In this document: positions 24,673-25,601 of the stretch, piece by piece | Layout: each line of letters begins with the position of its first letter | Position numbering within the stretch: position 1 is the stretch's first letter | Notes under the pieces: generated by a model | Seen by the model: only the letters and a program-made list of their open reading frames with translations | Databases searched by the model: none | What the model was told of the DNA's origin: nothing | Origin: Xenorhabdus miraniensis | Lineage (GTDB): Bacteria; Pseudomonadota; Gammaproteobacteria; Enterobacterales; Enterobacteriaceae | Assembly (NCBI RefSeq): GCF_002632615.1 | Contig: NZ_NITZ01000033.1 | Location: 1 to 25,601 of the forward strand | Direction: 5' to 3' | DNA: 25,601 bases | Position numbers and translations under genes: made by a program

Positions 24673-25491
24673 ATGTTGGTTTCTTCTTATGATTTTTACC
24701 CATGTTTATCAGTTATTAAAATCCTGCCTTCTTGGATAAAGCAAAATGGTAGTACTAAGCTATTTGAAAAATGGCAGAAATCTTTTGTTTCTTTCTTTGC
24801 TAAAGACGAATTTAGCATGAAGAGTGCATCACTTATTGGCAGCGGTTTTTTATATATGCTTGATGGGAAACATCCTTGTATTGTTACAGCTGCACATGTA
24901 GTACATGACTTGCAAAAATGCTCAGTGCCTTTTTTTTCCATTGAGGGGGATAAATATATTTTTCATAAATTAAACGTTCTTTATAATGATAAGAAAGATT
25001 ATGCGATAATCCCTTTTTCTGAAGAAATGCTCGCCCTTGAAAAGAGTTGGCTTTTTTTTAGTTCTGATGAAAGACCATTAATGAATAAAACTTCGTCTTT
25101 TGTCATAATGGGGTATCCATCATCAAAAAATGCTCTTCATATTGATAGGACTAATAAAGGATTATATCCTTACAATATTACATTTCATAGTTTTCAATAT
25201 AATAAAGAAAATGAAGATGTATATTTTTGGCTTGATGAAAAGGCTAAAAACAAAAATATAATATTTGAAGAGAGAAGTATTTCAAAATCTTTACCATTAC
25301 CCTCTTGGCGAGGAATGAGCGGCTGTGTTATTGCTCAAATTATGGAACATCAGATTACAGGAGATTTTACACTTAGGGCTGTGGGTATACTTAAAGAGCA
25401 TAAGAAAAGACTCAAAGATAAATATTTAGTTGGCTGCACATTTGTTCCTTTTGCTGACGAAGTTAACACTTACATTAGAAAGTACATATAA
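24673..25491 (+). CDS. Trypsin-like serine protease domain protein, cargo
   Basis: 272 residues with the three chymotrypsin-fold catalytic positions: His in GSGFLYMLDGKHPCIVTAAHVVHD (H75), Asp in NDKKDYAIIPF (D109) and Ser in SWRGMSGCVI (S216, GMSG box). There is no signal peptide or clear membrane span, so it is probably cytoplasmic. Such trypsin-like domains occur alone or as effector parts of phage-defence genes in islands, so defence is a reasonable guess without proof. AT-rich like the other cargo. Start: the ATG at 24673 has GAGG about ten bases upstream; an internal Met at residue 49 is a less likely alternative. Confidence 0.75.
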   Translation: MLVSSYDFYPCLSVIKILPSWIKQNGSTKLFEKWQKSFVSFFAKDEFSMKSASLIGSGFLYMLDGKHPCIVTAAHVVHDLQKCSVPFFSIEGDKYIFHKLNVLYNDKKDYAIIPFSEEMLALEKSWLFFSSDERPLMNKTSSFVIMGYPSSKNALHIDRTNKGLYPYNITFHSFQYNKENEDVYFWLDEKAKNKNIIFEERSISKSLPLPSWRGMSGCVIAQIMEHQITGDFTLRAVGILKEHKKRLKDKYLVGCTFVPFADEVNTYIRKYI

Positions 25492-25506
25492 AGAATCTAA
25501 TATAAG

Positions 25507-25541
25507 TTGATCAGATAAACTATCTGCATTGGTGTTATAAT
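25507..25541 (+). promoter_or_regulatory. Possible promoter with an inverted repeat
   Basis: CAGATA-AAC-TATCTG (25512-25526) forms a six-base inverted repeat just before TATAAT (25536-25541), which lies 30 bases upstream of the ATG at 25572. The best -35 words are badly spaced. The repeat could be an operator for the last gene. Confidence 0.35.
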
Positions 25542-25571
25542 CGTTAATCTGATGACTTTCCGACTGTTCTT

Positions 25572-25601
25572 ATGAAATCGAATATCACGCTGTCTGAACC
25601 T
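25572..25601 (+). CDS. Start of an unidentified gene (partial)
   Basis: The last ten codons of the window read MKSNITLSEP from an ATG at 25572 and continue past the edge. A TATAAT lies upstream; I see no clear SD. Too short to identify; it may be a cargo gene or the resumption of the conjugation genes. Confidence 0.35.
   Translation, partial: MKSNITLSEP

Overview
The window looks like chromosomal accessory DNA of a gammaproteobacterium, most likely Enterobacterales of the Xenorhabdus/Photorhabdus kind. This guess rests on overall gene style, a type VI secretion VgrG next to a DUF4123 gene, a P4-type island scar and an SPI-7/PFGI-1-type integrative conjugative element (ICE). The species is an inference.

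Layout. (1) Positions 1-2975, minus strand, are the scar of a degraded P4-like island: the start of a DUF4123 adaptor gene, a VgrG lacking its N-terminus and joined in frame to a piece of P4-type primase, then further primase fragments with frameshifts, a nonsense codon and deletions, then the N-terminal stump of a P4-type integrase. (2) At 3141-3189 lies the 3' part of a tRNA-Phe gene on the minus strand, without the 5' half. This is the usual attachment-site footprint of such elements and marks the ICE end. (3) Positions 3223-14334 hold the ICE maintenance and replication module: parA (frameshifted), a small conserved gene, dnaB, a ParB-domain gene, a DUF2857 gene, a possible ParE-like gene, an STY4528-type replication gene, a PFL_4669-type gene, topB, an STY4534/DUF3577 gene, a small gene and ssb. 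(4) Positions 14335-18040 are an AT-rich cargo block: a membrane fatty-acid/sterol hydroxylase whose reading frame breaks at an 11-T tract, a PrpF-family isomerase in the same apparent operon, and an Abi-family (HEPN-like) gene. Divergent from the Abi gene is a compact transcription unit with a near-consensus promoter and a strong terminator but no gene in it, which is a candidate small RNA. (5) Positions 18239-18400 are a highly structured non-coding element with two mutually exclusive pairings, just ahead of a Ner/Nlp-type regulator. (6) Positions 18873-23459 start the conjugation module (PilL-type lipoprotein, TIGR03759-like, TIGR03765-like, TraD, TIGR03747-like), mostly with overlapping or closely spaced genes. 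(7) An IS30-family element (23513-24595) and an AT-rich trypsin-like protease gene interrupt the conjugation module. The window ends ten codons into another gene.

How they fit together. ParA, ParB-like, DnaB, STY4528, TopB and SSB would replicate and hold the excised ICE, and TraD with the membrane genes would couple its DNA to a type IV secretion channel. Cargo sits in two slots, after ssb and after the TIGR03747 gene. The most promising unexplained items are the Abi/small-RNA locus, the structured leader of the Nlp-type gene, and the paired hydroxylase and PrpF genes. All family names come from reading motifs and recalled families. No database search was run.
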